Source of the DNA: Peptococcaceae bacterium
GTDB taxonomy: Bacteria; Bacillota; UBA994
Direction of reading: 5' to 3'
Length of the DNA: 35,901 nt
Assembly: GCA_018334055.1 (NCBI GenBank)
Contig: JAGXSS010000054.1
Location: 1-35,901 of the forward strand
The translations under genes were made by a program, and so were the position numbers. The notes under the pieces were generated by a model. The model saw only the letters and a list, made by a program, of their open reading frames with translations. It was not told the origin of the DNA and made no database searches. Shown piece after piece: positions 8,447 to 15,525 of the stretch (positions are counted from its first letter, which is position 1; each line of letters begins with the position of its first letter).

Positions 8447-11400
8447 GGACCAGCAATCTGCCATTAACGAGCGAGGAACAAACCTCTTGGTTTCCGCAGG
8501 GGCCGGGGCCGGCAAGACCGCGGTGCTGGTCGAGCGCATTATCGCGCGGCTGCTCGACCCGGCAGACCCAATCGACCTTGACGAATTCTTAGTCGTCACC
8601 TTTACTAATGCCGCGGCCTCCGAAATGAGGGCGCGCCTTGGCGAGGCGCTGGCCAAGCTAGCCGCAAAAGACCCCACGCAGGTAGATTTGCGCCGGCAAC
8701 AATTGCTCCTCAACAAGAGCTCTATCAGCACCCTGCACTCTTTTTGTCTGGAGATACTGCGTCAGCACTACTACCGCCTTGACCTTGACCCGGCCTTCAA
8801 AGTCGCCGATGACATCGAGGCCGAGATAATCAAGGCCGATGCGGTGGACAAAGTCCTCGAAGGGTGCTATGAGCAACTATCGCCAAGCTTTGTCCTCCTG
8901 GCGGAGGGGTTTGGCGGCAAACATGACGATGTCGAACTAAGTCGGCTGATTTTGCGGCTTGCCGAGTACAGCCGCAGTCAGCCCGACCCACAGTCCTGGC
9001 TGCAGGGGCTGGCCGGGCACTATGCCCCATGCCCGTCGACGGGGTGGTTCGCACACCATAAGTGGTATCAAGAGTTTAGTTCAACAATCGCCGAATCCCT
9101 GAACGAAGCTAGGGATAAGTTGGTCGAGGCCTGCGAGTTAGCCGGCAGGCAAAAAGGGCCGGCTAGTTACCTCCCTTTGCTTGAGGTCGAATGCCGTCAG
9201 CTCAAGGACTTAGTTGATGCGGCGCCTCTGCTCGAGTGGGATGAGCTCCGCGGTCGTCTGGCCGCCGTTAAATTTGACCGACTGCCAACGATTAAGAAAG
9301 ATGTCGACGAGGCTTTGCGAAGTATGGCGAAAGTAGCGCGTGATAACTGCAAAAAAATATTGCGCGAGGAGCTGCTTGAATCATCTCTAGCGCAAACTGC
9401 AGCCGAGGTGCGGCATGGTCTGCTTGTGGCTCAGGGCATGGTTGAAACTTTGGCGCAGCTGGTCATAACTGTGCAAGAGGAGTTTCAGCGCGCGAAGCGG
9501 GCGCGGAATCTAGTCGACTTTAATGACCTCGAACACTTGGTGCTGTCCTTACTTACCCCGGAGGACAGCCCAGTGGCGAGTGAACTAAAGCAGCAATTCA
9601 AAGAAATACTGGTAGACGAATACCAAGACATCAATGCCGTGCAAGAAAAGATACTGTCGCTCATCAGTCGGGGAACAAACTTGGTGACGGTTGGCGATGT
9701 TAAACAGAGCATTTACAGGTTTAGATTGGCCGACCCGAGCCTTTTTATGGCTAAGTACCATAGCTACCGAGCGAAATCATCGCCGGGGACTGTTGTGCAC
9801 CTCGCGCATAACTTCCGCAGTCGACCGCATGTTATTGCCGGGGTAAACCACATCTTTCGGCAGTTGATGTCGCAGCGGGTGGGCGAGGTAGATTATGATG
9901 CCGAGGCCGCTTTAGTGTCGGCGGCGGAGTACCCGGCCACTGAGGATGAACCAACGATTGAATTGCTCTTTCTAGACAGCAATGCGCTGCCGGGGGATAA
10001 AGATAGCGGGTCTGACGGAGCCGGAGCCGGAGCCGGAGTTGAACACGAAGCCGATGCCGCAGAAGGTGGCGATGCTGTTCTTAACTCGATTGACCTAGAT
10101 TTGGACACACCCACCAAGGAGGCCAGGGCTATTGCTGAGCGCATTGCCGAGCTGGTCCACAGTGGAAAAAATCTAGTGTGGGATAGGGAGCAAGGCGCAA
10201 GCCGCCCCCTCTGCTACCGCGATATCGTCATCCTCCTGCGGGCGGCGAAGAGTTGGGGCGGGGTGTTTTCTGAGGTCTTCAGCCAAATGTCCATACCCTC
10301 CCATGTCGACGTTGGCACGGGGTACTTTGCCGCGACCGAAGTCTCGGTCATGCTGAGCCTGCTCAAGGTGGTCGATAACCCCGAACAGGACATTGCCCTA
10401 GCGGCAGTTCTGCGCGCGCCATGGGTGGGATTGACCGGAGCGGAGCTGGAGACCGTGCGCTCCAGTCAGAGGGAAGGGTCATTTTTGGCAGCGGTAAGGG
10501 CAGCAGCCGAGACGCCTGACCTTGTGCCGAGAGCATTATTTGAGACTCTAGAGAATTTCTTGGCGGTGCTCCATACTTGGCGCGAAGTTGCGGTGCGGGA
10601 GCCCTTGCCGGATTTAATCTGGCGGCTGTACCGCGATACCGGTTATTACAACTATGTAGGGGCTTTGCCTAATGGGGTGCAGCGCCAAGCCAATTTACGC
10701 GCCCTTTATGACCGGGCCTGTCAGTTCGAGGGCACTTCTTTCAAAGGCCTCTTTAAGTTCTTGCGCTTTATTAATCGCTTGCAGGAAGATGAGCAGGACC
10801 TCGGTCAGGCGCCGGCTCTCGCCGAGAACGAAGATGTGGTGCGGGTCATGAGCATCCACAAAAGCAAGGGCCTTGAGTTTCCGGTGGTGGTGGTGGCGGG
10901 GCTGGGGCGCGAGTTTAATCGGCAGGACTTTAACAGCCCCCTCCTTATCCACCGGGAGATGGGGGTTGGCCTCTCGACCGTAGATTTGGAATGGCGCTGC
11001 AAGTACCCCACCCTAGCCTTCTACGGTCTTAAACATCGCCTCATGCAAGAACTGTTGTCTGAAGAAATGCGCATTCTCTACGTGGCCCTCACTCGTGCTA
11101 AGGAGCGACTCATTTTAGCGGGGTCACGGAAAAATCTCGAGACGAAGGTGCAACGATGGCAGGCGCTGGGGTCAAGTAACAGGGCTACGCCGCAATTGAC
11201 CATTGTCAAGGGGCGTTGTCCCTTAGACTGGCTGGGCCCGGCGGTGTACCAACATTCCTCCCTGCAGTCCGAGGATGGGCGGGCAGAGGACGGACTTCGT
11301 TTCCGGCGCATATTTCCCCACATTACCGGAGCCGAAGTCGCAGCGCAGCCAGACCACGCCGACGAACTGCAAAACATTAGAGCGGGGCTGCCGCTTGCCG

Positions 11401-12104
11401 ACCATGGTTTTGGCGCGGCGGTCAAGCATCTTTTTGAGTGGCGGTACCCTCACTTGCCTGCCACTACAGCCCGTATTAAGAGTTCGGTTTCGGAGCTCAA
11501 GGCGAGGGTTAGCCGCGAGGAGATGGAGGAGCCGGAGGAGCCGGTCATCAATAGGCCGAGGCCCAGCGTGCCTAAAACTAAAAAATCCGCCCTTACGGGG
11601 GCGGAACTTGGTACAGCACTGCATATGGTGATGCTGCACATCGACTTATCTAAGGACGTGACCGGGGAGAGTGTCGCCTTGCTCCTAGAGAACCTGCTCG
11701 AGCGACAGCTTTTGACCAAGGCGGAGACTCATAGTGTGGACATTGCCTTGATACTGGGATTTTTCGCGAGCCCGCTCGGGAGGCGTCTGCTCGCGGCTGA
11801 CGAAGTATGGCGGGAGTTGCCTTTTGCCTTGGCGGTGGATGCAAAAGCCATACACCCCGATGTCGAGGGAGAACAGTCCTACATTCAGGGTGTGATTGAC
11901 TGTCTTTTTAGAGAGGGAGAACGCCTCATCATCGTCGACTTTAAGTCTGACCAAGTGACGAGGGAGACCAGGGATAACTTAGTTAAGAAGTATGAAGTGC
12001 AATTGTCTTACTACGCCCAAGCGGTGAGTACCATAGCGCGGCAAGCGGTGGCCGAAAAATACCTCTATTTGTTCCGCTTGGGAGAGGCGGTTAGTCTGGA
12101 TTAG
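8436..12104 (+). CDS. addA: AddA, helicase-exonuclease subunit A
   Basis: AddA is the UvrD-type 3'-5' helicase and second nuclease of the AddAB break-repair complex. Superfamily 1 motifs appear in order: SAGAGAGKTAVL (motif I), VTFTNAAASEMR (Ia), ILVDEYQDINAVQ (II), GDVKQSIYRFR (III), HNFRSRP (IV), MSIHKSKGLEFPVV (V) and LYVALTRAKERL (VI). The C-terminal nuclease shows GTALHMVMLH, GVIDCLF and IIVDFKSD followed by QLSYYAQAV. GTG at 8436 is the likely start, preceded by GAGGGGGTTGAGG, and gives 1222 residues. An ATG-initiated frame from 8388 would overlap addB much more. The 3' end overlaps the convergent permease gene by 14 bp. A short GGAGCC repeat near 10018 encodes a Gly/Ala-rich insert, a probable flexible linker. 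Confidence 0.97.
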   Translation: MWTKDQQSAINERGTNLLVSAGAGAGKTAVLVERIIARLLDPADPIDLDEFLVVTFTNAAASEMRARLGEALAKLAAKDPTQVDLRRQQLLLNKSSISTLHSFCLEILRQHYYRLDLDPAFKVADDIEAEIIKADAVDKVLEGCYEQLSPSFVLLAEGFGGKHDDVELSRLILRLAEYSRSQPDPQSWLQGLAGHYAPCPSTGWFAHHKWYQEFSSTIAESLNEARDKLVEACELAGRQKGPASYLPLLEVECRQLKDLVDAAPLLEWDELRGRLAAVKFDRLPTIKKDVDEALRSMAKVARDNCKKILREELLESSLAQTAAEVRHGLLVAQGMVETLAQLVITVQEEFQRAKRARNLVDFNDLEHLVLSLLTPEDSPVASELKQQFKEILVDEYQDINAVQEKILSLISRGTNLVTVGDVKQSIYRFRLADPSLFMAKYHSYRAKSSPGTVVHLAHNFRSRPHVIAGVNHIFRQLMSQRVGEVDYDAEAALVSAAEYPATEDEPTIELLFLDSNALPGDKDSGSDGAGAGAGVEHEADAAEGGDAVLNSIDLDLDTPTKEARAIAERIAELVHSGKNLVWDREQGASRPLCYRDIVILLRAAKSWGGVFSEVFSQMSIPSHVDVGTGYFAATEVSVMLSLLKVVDNPEQDIALAAVLRAPWVGLTGAELETVRSSQREGSFLAAVRAAAETPDLVPRALFETLENFLAVLHTWREVAVREPLPDLIWRLYRDTGYYNYVGALPNGVQRQANLRALYDRACQFEGTSFKGLFKFLRFINRLQEDEQDLGQAPALAENEDVVRVMSIHKSKGLEFPVVVVAGLGREFNRQDFNSPLLIHREMGVGLSTVDLEWRCKYPTLAFYGLKHRLMQELLSEEMRILYVALTRAKERLILAGSRKNLETKVQRWQALGSSNRATPQLTIVKGRCPLDWLGPAVYQHSSLQSEDGRAEDGLRFRRIFPHITGAEVAAQPDHADELQNIRAGLPLADHGFGAAVKHLFEWRYPHLPATTARIKSSVSELKARVSREEMEEPEEPVINRPRPSVPKTKKSALTGAELGTALHMVMLHIDLSKDVTGESVALLLENLLERQLLTKAETHSVDIALILGFFASPLGRRLLAADEVWRELPFALAVDAKAIHPDVEGEQSYIQGVIDCLFREGERLIIVDFKSDQVTRETRDNLVKKYEVQLSYYAQAVSTIARQAVAEKYLYLFRLGEAVSLD

Positions 12105-13215
12105 ACTTCGTGAAATTATGGCGATAGAGCAAGGCCAGGGAGTACAGGTGGCTCACTGCCACCCTGAGCACCGCGAAGGCGGGGATGGCGAAAAGGACTC
12201 CCCAGAAGCCGGCTAAGCTACCGGAGATAAGGATGACAAAGAGGATGACGACAGGGTGGCTACCGAGTTTCTTCCCCATGATGCGCGGCGAAATCAGCAG
12301 GCTCTCGACCTGTTGTGCTACCACGATGACGAAGAGGACCCGCACTGCCATGCCCGGCGACATGACCAGCCCGACGATGATTGCGGGTATGCCACCAAGG
12401 AGGGGTCCGACGAAGGGAATGATGTTCGTCACCGCCATCACCAAGGCGAGCAAGAGGGCGTAGTCTAGACCAATGATTAAGTAGCCGAGGAAGGTAAGCA
12501 AGCCCACCGAAAGACTAACCAAGGCCTGGCCTTGTATGTAGGCGCTGAGGGCTTGGTCCATGTCGCGCAGTATTCTTCTTCCCTCGTCCTGCAAAGACTG
12601 GGGCAAGAGGTAGCTGACGAGTGTGGGGGCGAGCTTTTCGCCGTCAGCGAGCATGTAGAAGAGGATGAAGGGAACAAGAAACAGCATGGTCAAGACATCG
12701 GTCGTAACCTTGATAATCGGGGTAATGTTCTCCCCGATGGTGGTGAGGAGCGAACTGGCGAGAGCGGTTACCTGATTGACTAGGCCGTCTAAGTTGAGGG
12801 CCTGAGGACCGAGGAGGCGCACCACCCACTCGTTCTCCTCTAGGGTCAGGAGGTGCCCTTGCAGCACTCTGACTAAACGGGGCGCGTTACTCACTAGGCC
12901 CGCGATTTGTTGTTGCAGTGGTGGGCCGGCGAGAGCGACTAGGAGAGCCACAGTACCTATGATCAGTCCAAAGACGAGCATAATGGCTAGGCCCTTAGGT
13001 AGGCGCAAGTTGTTAGGCAGACGCAAGTTGCCAAGCCGGCGGACGATAGGGTTTAGCCAGTAATAGAAAAGCCCGGCGATAAGCGCCGGGAAGAACACCG
13101 CTCGAAAAGCGACGATGAGCGGAGAGAAGATGAAGGGCACTTCGCTGCCCACGAGGGCGATAAGCAGGACCATGAGCAGCCAGGTTGCGGCACGAAAGAG
13201 GGGTGAGTTCGGCAA
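12091..13215 (-). CDS. AI-2E family transporter (UPF0118 permease)
   Basis: This 374-residue membrane protein has about eight hydrophobic segments and the domain order of the AI-2E/UPF0118 family. There is a paired N-terminal helix region, a long amphipathic middle, then GFWGVLFAIPAFAVLRV near the end, which is the best conserved stretch. Members include TqsA (autoinducer-2 export) and Na+/H+ antiporters, so the substrate cannot be told from sequence. TTG at 13215 is the best start: AGGAGG lies seven bases before it. The longer frame from 13233 would place this ribosome binding site inside the gene. A lysine-rich 26-residue gene lies 47 bp upstream on the same strand, probably in the same transcript. 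Its tail overlaps addA by 14 bp. Confidence 0.92.
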   Translation of the reverse strand: MPNSPLFRAATWLLMVLLIALVGSEVPFIFSPLIVAFRAVFFPALIAGLFYYWLNPIVRRLGNLRLPNNLRLPKGLAIMLVFGLIIGTVALLVALAGPPLQQQIAGLVSNAPRLVRVLQGHLLTLEENEWVVRLLGPQALNLDGLVNQVTALASSLLTTIGENITPIIKVTTDVLTMLFLVPFILFYMLADGEKLAPTLVSYLLPQSLQDEGRRILRDMDQALSAYIQGQALVSLSVGLLTFLGYLIIGLDYALLLALVMAVTNIIPFVGPLLGGIPAIIVGLVMSPGMAVRVLFVIVVAQQVESLLISPRIMGKKLGSHPVVILFVILISGSLAGFWGVLFAIPAFAVLRVAVSHLYSLALLYRHNFTKSNPD

Positions 13216-13262
13216 GGAACATCCTCCTGTCAAGAGAGGACCAGTCTTCTTTAGTCGCTCGC

Positions 13263-13343
13263 TTAGTAGACTTTTTTCTCTTTTTTGGGTTTTTCTTGCT
13301 TGGGCTTCTTGGTGGCCTTCTTCACAACCTTTTCTTTACTCAC
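13263..13343 (-). CDS. Lysine-rich 26-residue microprotein
   Basis: A short frame starts at GTG 13343, seven bases after an excellent AAGGAGGG ribosome binding site, and ends in TAA at 13263. The product has 26 residues, of which 12 are lysine, and starts SKEKVVKKATKK. There is no signal peptide, cysteine or membrane segment. It lies 47 bp upstream of the AI-2E-type permease gene on the same strand, and a good extended -10 promoter element lies just upstream. I do not recognise a family. A role in binding nucleic acid, or as a leader peptide with lysine codons (11 AAA/AAG in the middle part), is possible. The strong ribosome binding site is the main evidence that it is real. Confidence 0.6.
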   Translation of the reverse strand: MSKEKVVKKATKKPKQEKPKKEKKVY

Positions 13344-13380
13344 AAGAGTCCCTCCTTCCTTCTTATGATTATCAAGTAAC

Positions 13381-13389
13381 AGTATAACA
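13381..13389 (-). promoter_or_regulatory. Extended -10 promoter element before the microprotein
   Basis: On the minus strand the sequence TGT TATACT forms an extended -10 box (TGnTATACT). No good -35 box is seen at 17 bases. The element sits exactly at the edge of the left copy of the 51-bp direct repeat, about 38 bases upstream of the microprotein start. Confidence 0.45.
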
Positions 13390-13435
13390 TGCGCCTAGCT
13401 TGTGGGAAATAGCAGGTCCTGAAAATCTGCCGGCG
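13385..13435. repeat. Left 51-bp direct repeat: duplicated 3' end of the RluA-type gene
   Basis: This segment is 49/51 identical to 14615-14665, where the sequence is the last codons, the stop and 10 downstream bases of the pseudouridine synthase gene. Read on the minus strand it still encodes PADFQDLLFPTS and a TAG stop, but is detached from the gene body. It bounds the RAYT/REP island. Confidence 0.9.
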
Positions 13436-13449
13436 AGACACCGCCCCGG

Positions 13450-13530
13450 GTAGCGGCGTGACATGGCACGCCGACCCCATATACGGCGTGCCGGTTTTCC
13501 CTAGGTAGCGGCGTGACATGGCACGCCGAC
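13450..13530 (+). repeat. REP hairpins A and B (direct pair)
   Basis: Two identical 26-nt elements lie at 13450-13475 and 13505-13530. Each reads GTAG, stem CGGCGTG, loop ACATGG, stem CACGCCG, then AC. The spacer between them contains a degenerate hairpin (CGGC-GT-GCCG at 13484-13493). The whole 81-bp block recurs nearly unchanged at 14479-14559. Confidence 0.9.
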
Positions 13531-13569
13531 CCTCCCCGGTCGTAACCATGATGGAAAAACCACGCCGAG

Positions 13570-13654
13570 GTCGCCGGCTTTTGTGCCGGCGCTACAACCT
13601 CCCGTGTGGGTAGTGGCACCCTTCCCAAGTAGCGGCGTGACATGGCACGCCGAC
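13570..13654. repeat. Inverted REP doublet 1 (C and D)
   Basis: Element C (13570-13595) is on the minus strand: GTAG, stem CGCCGGC, loop ACAAAA, stem GCCGGCG, AC. Element D (13629-13654) is on the plus strand with stem CGGCGTG. The two GTAG feet face each other across 33 bp. The 85-bp layout is repeated exactly in two further doublets. It resembles a REPIN, but the two halves have different stems. Confidence 0.88.
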
Positions 13655-13682
13655 CTGACACCCTCCCCCGGTCCGTAACCGA

Positions 13683-14222
13683 TCAAATAAAATCCCCAAT
13701 ATTCTCGGGCGATTCCCGCTCCAACTCCCACCGGAGAGGGTTGTTTTCAATGTACCGCCTAATTAGGTGCAGTGACTTCTCATTCCGAATGATGTGGTCG
13801 TAAAAACGTGGCTGCCATGCAAACTCGTTGTAACCGTTTTCCCGGCACCACTTAGTCACTGCTGCCTTGTAGCATGACAATACATGGCCTAGGGAACCGC
13901 CCTTGGGTTTAGAAATGGCACTAAGTCCGTGAATAGTGGTTTTTCTCCCGGAAGGGGTGTTATCAAAGATTAGAATGGCGTGAATGTGATTAGGCATTAC
14001 GACGAAACAATCGATTTCTACATGGGAGAAGTGATCATGAATTGCTCCTAGGCATACCTGTGCGTGTTCTCCCATGCGAGAAAGATGCATGTGTCCATCT
14101 TGGATCATCCCGAAATGAGGGTGTTGGTCCTTGGTGCAGATAGTGATGTAGTAATAAGCTCCTTGGGTATAGTCCCAGCACTCTAAGCGGGTAGTGGTTC
14201 TGCGACACTTCATCCAGTCCAT
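13683..14222 (-). CDS. REP-associated tyrosine transposase (RAYT), Y1/HUH family
   Basis: The 179-residue protein belongs to the Y1_Tnp (IS200-like) superfamily. The start of the fold reads YYYITICTKDQHPHFG, and the HUH metal site is VVMPNHIHAIL with H79 and H81. The region WQPRFYDHIIRNEKSL with Y141 supplies the probable catalytic tyrosine, and RRYIENNPLRW is the usual C-terminal helix. RAYTs are single-copy, domesticated relatives of IS200 transposases that bind and cut REP hairpins at a GTAG-type foot in single-stranded DNA. The ATG start has AGGAGGT five bases upstream. The gene is intact, and nine GTAG-footed hairpins surround it, which strongly supports the RAYT assignment over an ordinary IS200 transposase. 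Confidence 0.9.
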   Translation of the reverse strand: MDWMKCRRTTTRLECWDYTQGAYYYITICTKDQHPHFGMIQDGHMHLSRMGEHAQVCLGAIHDHFSHVEIDCFVVMPNHIHAILIFDNTPSGRKTTIHGLSAISKPKGGSLGHVLSCYKAAVTKWCRENGYNEFAWQPRFYDHIIRNEKSLHLIRRYIENNPLRWELERESPENIGDFI

Positions 14223-14269
14223 TATCCACCTCCTATATTAGAGGTTTACGCCGCGGATGTATGGCCGAG

Positions 14270-14354
14270 GTCGCCGGCCCTTGTGCCGGCGCTACAACCT
14301 CCCGTGTGGGTAGTGGCACCCTTCCCAGGTAGCGGCGTGACATGGCACGCCGAC
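14270..14354. repeat. Inverted REP doublet 2 (E and F)
   Basis: Element E (14270-14295, minus) has the CGCCGGC stem with one changed loop (ACAAGG). Element F (14329-14354, plus) has the CGGCGTG stem. The spacing and total length (85 bp) equal doublet 1. It lies just upstream of the transposase start. Confidence 0.88.
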
Positions 14355-14419
14355 CCTACCCGCCGTGTAACCCCGTGTAACCCTATGACCGCCCAGTCCG
14401 TAACCCCAGCACCGCCGAG

Positions 14420-14504
14420 GTCGCCGGCTTTTGTGCCGGCGCTACAACCTCCCGTGTGGGTCGCGGCACCCTTCCCAGGTAGCGGCGTGACATGGCACGC
14501 CGAC
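14420..14504. repeat. Inverted REP doublet 3 (G and H)
   Basis: Element G (14420-14445, minus, CGCCGGC stem) and element H (14479-14504, plus, CGGCGTG stem) repeat the 85-bp layout. The spacer differs from doublet 1 in only a few bases. Confidence 0.88.
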
Positions 14505-14559
14505 CCCATATACGGCGCGCCGGTTTTCCCCAGGTAGCGGCGTGACATGGCACGCCGAC
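14479..14559 (+). repeat. REP hairpins H and I (copy of the A-B block)
   Basis: This 81-bp block (H at 14479-14504, I at 14534-14559) is nearly identical to 13450-13530, including the degenerate hairpin in the spacer. The island therefore has similar ends, 1,029 bp apart in direct orientation. Confidence 0.88.
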
Positions 14560-14614
14560 CCCGTATTGACAAGGACATGCCGTATTTTTTTGCGAGGGGC
14601 TGTCAACGTCGGGG

Positions 14615-14665
14615 TAACATGCGCCTAGCTTGTGGGAAATAGCAGGGCCTGAAAATCTGCGGGCG
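14615..14665. repeat. Right 51-bp direct repeat (in-gene copy)
   Basis: This copy spans the last codons and stop of the RluA-type gene and 10 bases beyond. It matches 13385-13435 at 49 of 51 positions in the same orientation. Confidence 0.9.
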
Positions 14666-15524
14666 GTGGCACGAAGAGAGATATTCTCTCGCCGGAAACC
14701 GGGTGCCTAAACGACTGCCAGGCGGCGTGTAAAGCTTGCCTGGAGATCAGTGGCGAAAATGATCCGTAGACCTCATCCCCTACTAACGGGTGTCCGATGT
14801 GGGCCATGTGTACCCTGACTTGGTGGGTGCGGCCGGTAATGAGGGTGACTTTTTGCAGGGTGTTATCGCCATGCACGGCGATTTTCTCCCAGAGCGTGAT
14901 CGCCTGCTGCCCCTCGGGAGATACGACCCGGGCGCGACTGCCGCCCCCGACCCGCATGATTGGCGCATCGATGCGGCCGGAATCGGCCTGTACCACTCCG
15001 GTAACCATGGCCAAGTAGCTCTTTTGCCACTCACCGGAACTATGCTCCGCAGTGAGGACGGCTTGCACATGGGGGTTCTTGGCCCAGAGGACCAGCCCCG
15101 AGGTGTCGCGGTCCAAGCGGTGAACGGGGCGGACGATGAGGCTTTGTCCGGTCTTGGCATAGTGGGCCACAAGGGCGTTCGCCAAGGTGCCCGCCAAATA
15201 GCCTTTGGTGGGGTGGACCACCATGCCCGGGGGTTTGTTAATGACGATGAGGTGCTCGTCTTCAAAGGTGATATCTAAATGGACCTCCTCGGGCAAAAGA
15301 TCTTGTTGCCTTTCTTCGCGCAGGACAACAGTCAATCTATCCCCCGATCGAACGAGATCTTTTAGGTACACGGGGAGGCCGTTATTTTCGACCGTTCCGC
15401 TACGCTTCAGCCTGATTAAAGTCTGGCCTGACATACCGAGGCGCGTGGTTAGGACCTGGCTGACCTTTTTCTGATTGTCCTCGGCGCCGACGGTGTAAGT
15501 GAAGCGATGTTCTGCTGCCGCCAT
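14625..15524 (-). CDS. RluA/RluD-family pseudouridine synthase
   Basis: This 299-residue enzyme isomerises uridine to pseudouridine in RNA, probably 23S rRNA. An S4-like RNA-binding domain covers roughly residues 15-75 (VSQVLTTRLGMSGQTLIRL). The catalytic domain shows VINKPPGMVVHP, the active-site motif RPVHRLDRDTSGL with the catalytic aspartate, and ITGRTHQVRVHMAHIGHPLVGD near the end. These are standard for the RluA/C/D group, and sequence alone does not settle the target site. It starts one base after the permease stop codon and is the last gene of a three-gene minus-strand operon. Its final 12 codons and stop are duplicated 1.23 kb away beyond the RAYT island. Confidence 0.95.
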   Translation of the reverse strand: MAAAEHRFTYTVGAEDNQKKVSQVLTTRLGMSGQTLIRLKRSGTVENNGLPVYLKDLVRSGDRLTVVLREERQQDLLPEEVHLDITFEDEHLIVINKPPGMVVHPTKGYLAGTLANALVAHYAKTGQSLIVRPVHRLDRDTSGLVLWAKNPHVQAVLTAEHSSGEWQKSYLAMVTGVVQADSGRIDAPIMRVGGGSRARVVSPEGQQAITLWEKIAVHGDNTLQKVTLITGRTHQVRVHMAHIGHPLVGDEVYGSFSPLISRQALHAAWQSFRHPVSGERISLFVPPPADFQALLFPTS

Positions 15525-15525
15525 G

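Larger units (their letters stand above)
13436..14614. mobile_element. RAYT/REP island between direct repeats
   Basis: About 1.18 kb lies between two direct repeats and contains only the RAYT gene (13683-14222, minus) and nine GTAG-footed hairpins. Four lie on the 3' side of the gene and five on the 5' side. Removing the island plus one repeat copy would rejoin the synthase gene to the microprotein promoter region. No other gene with a ribosome binding site is present in the 247 bp before or the 400 bp after the transposase gene; the open frames there run through the repeats. Confidence 0.75.

Noticed and set aside
13395-14578. Several minus-strand open frames with repeated GVPCHAAT- or SACHVTPL-like peptides
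   Set aside because: They are translations of the REP hairpins, lack ribosome binding sites, and change frame between copies.
13436-14614. Possible CRISPR array
   Set aside because: The repeats are hairpins in both orientations with conserved, non-unique spacers and variable distances; no cas genes are present.
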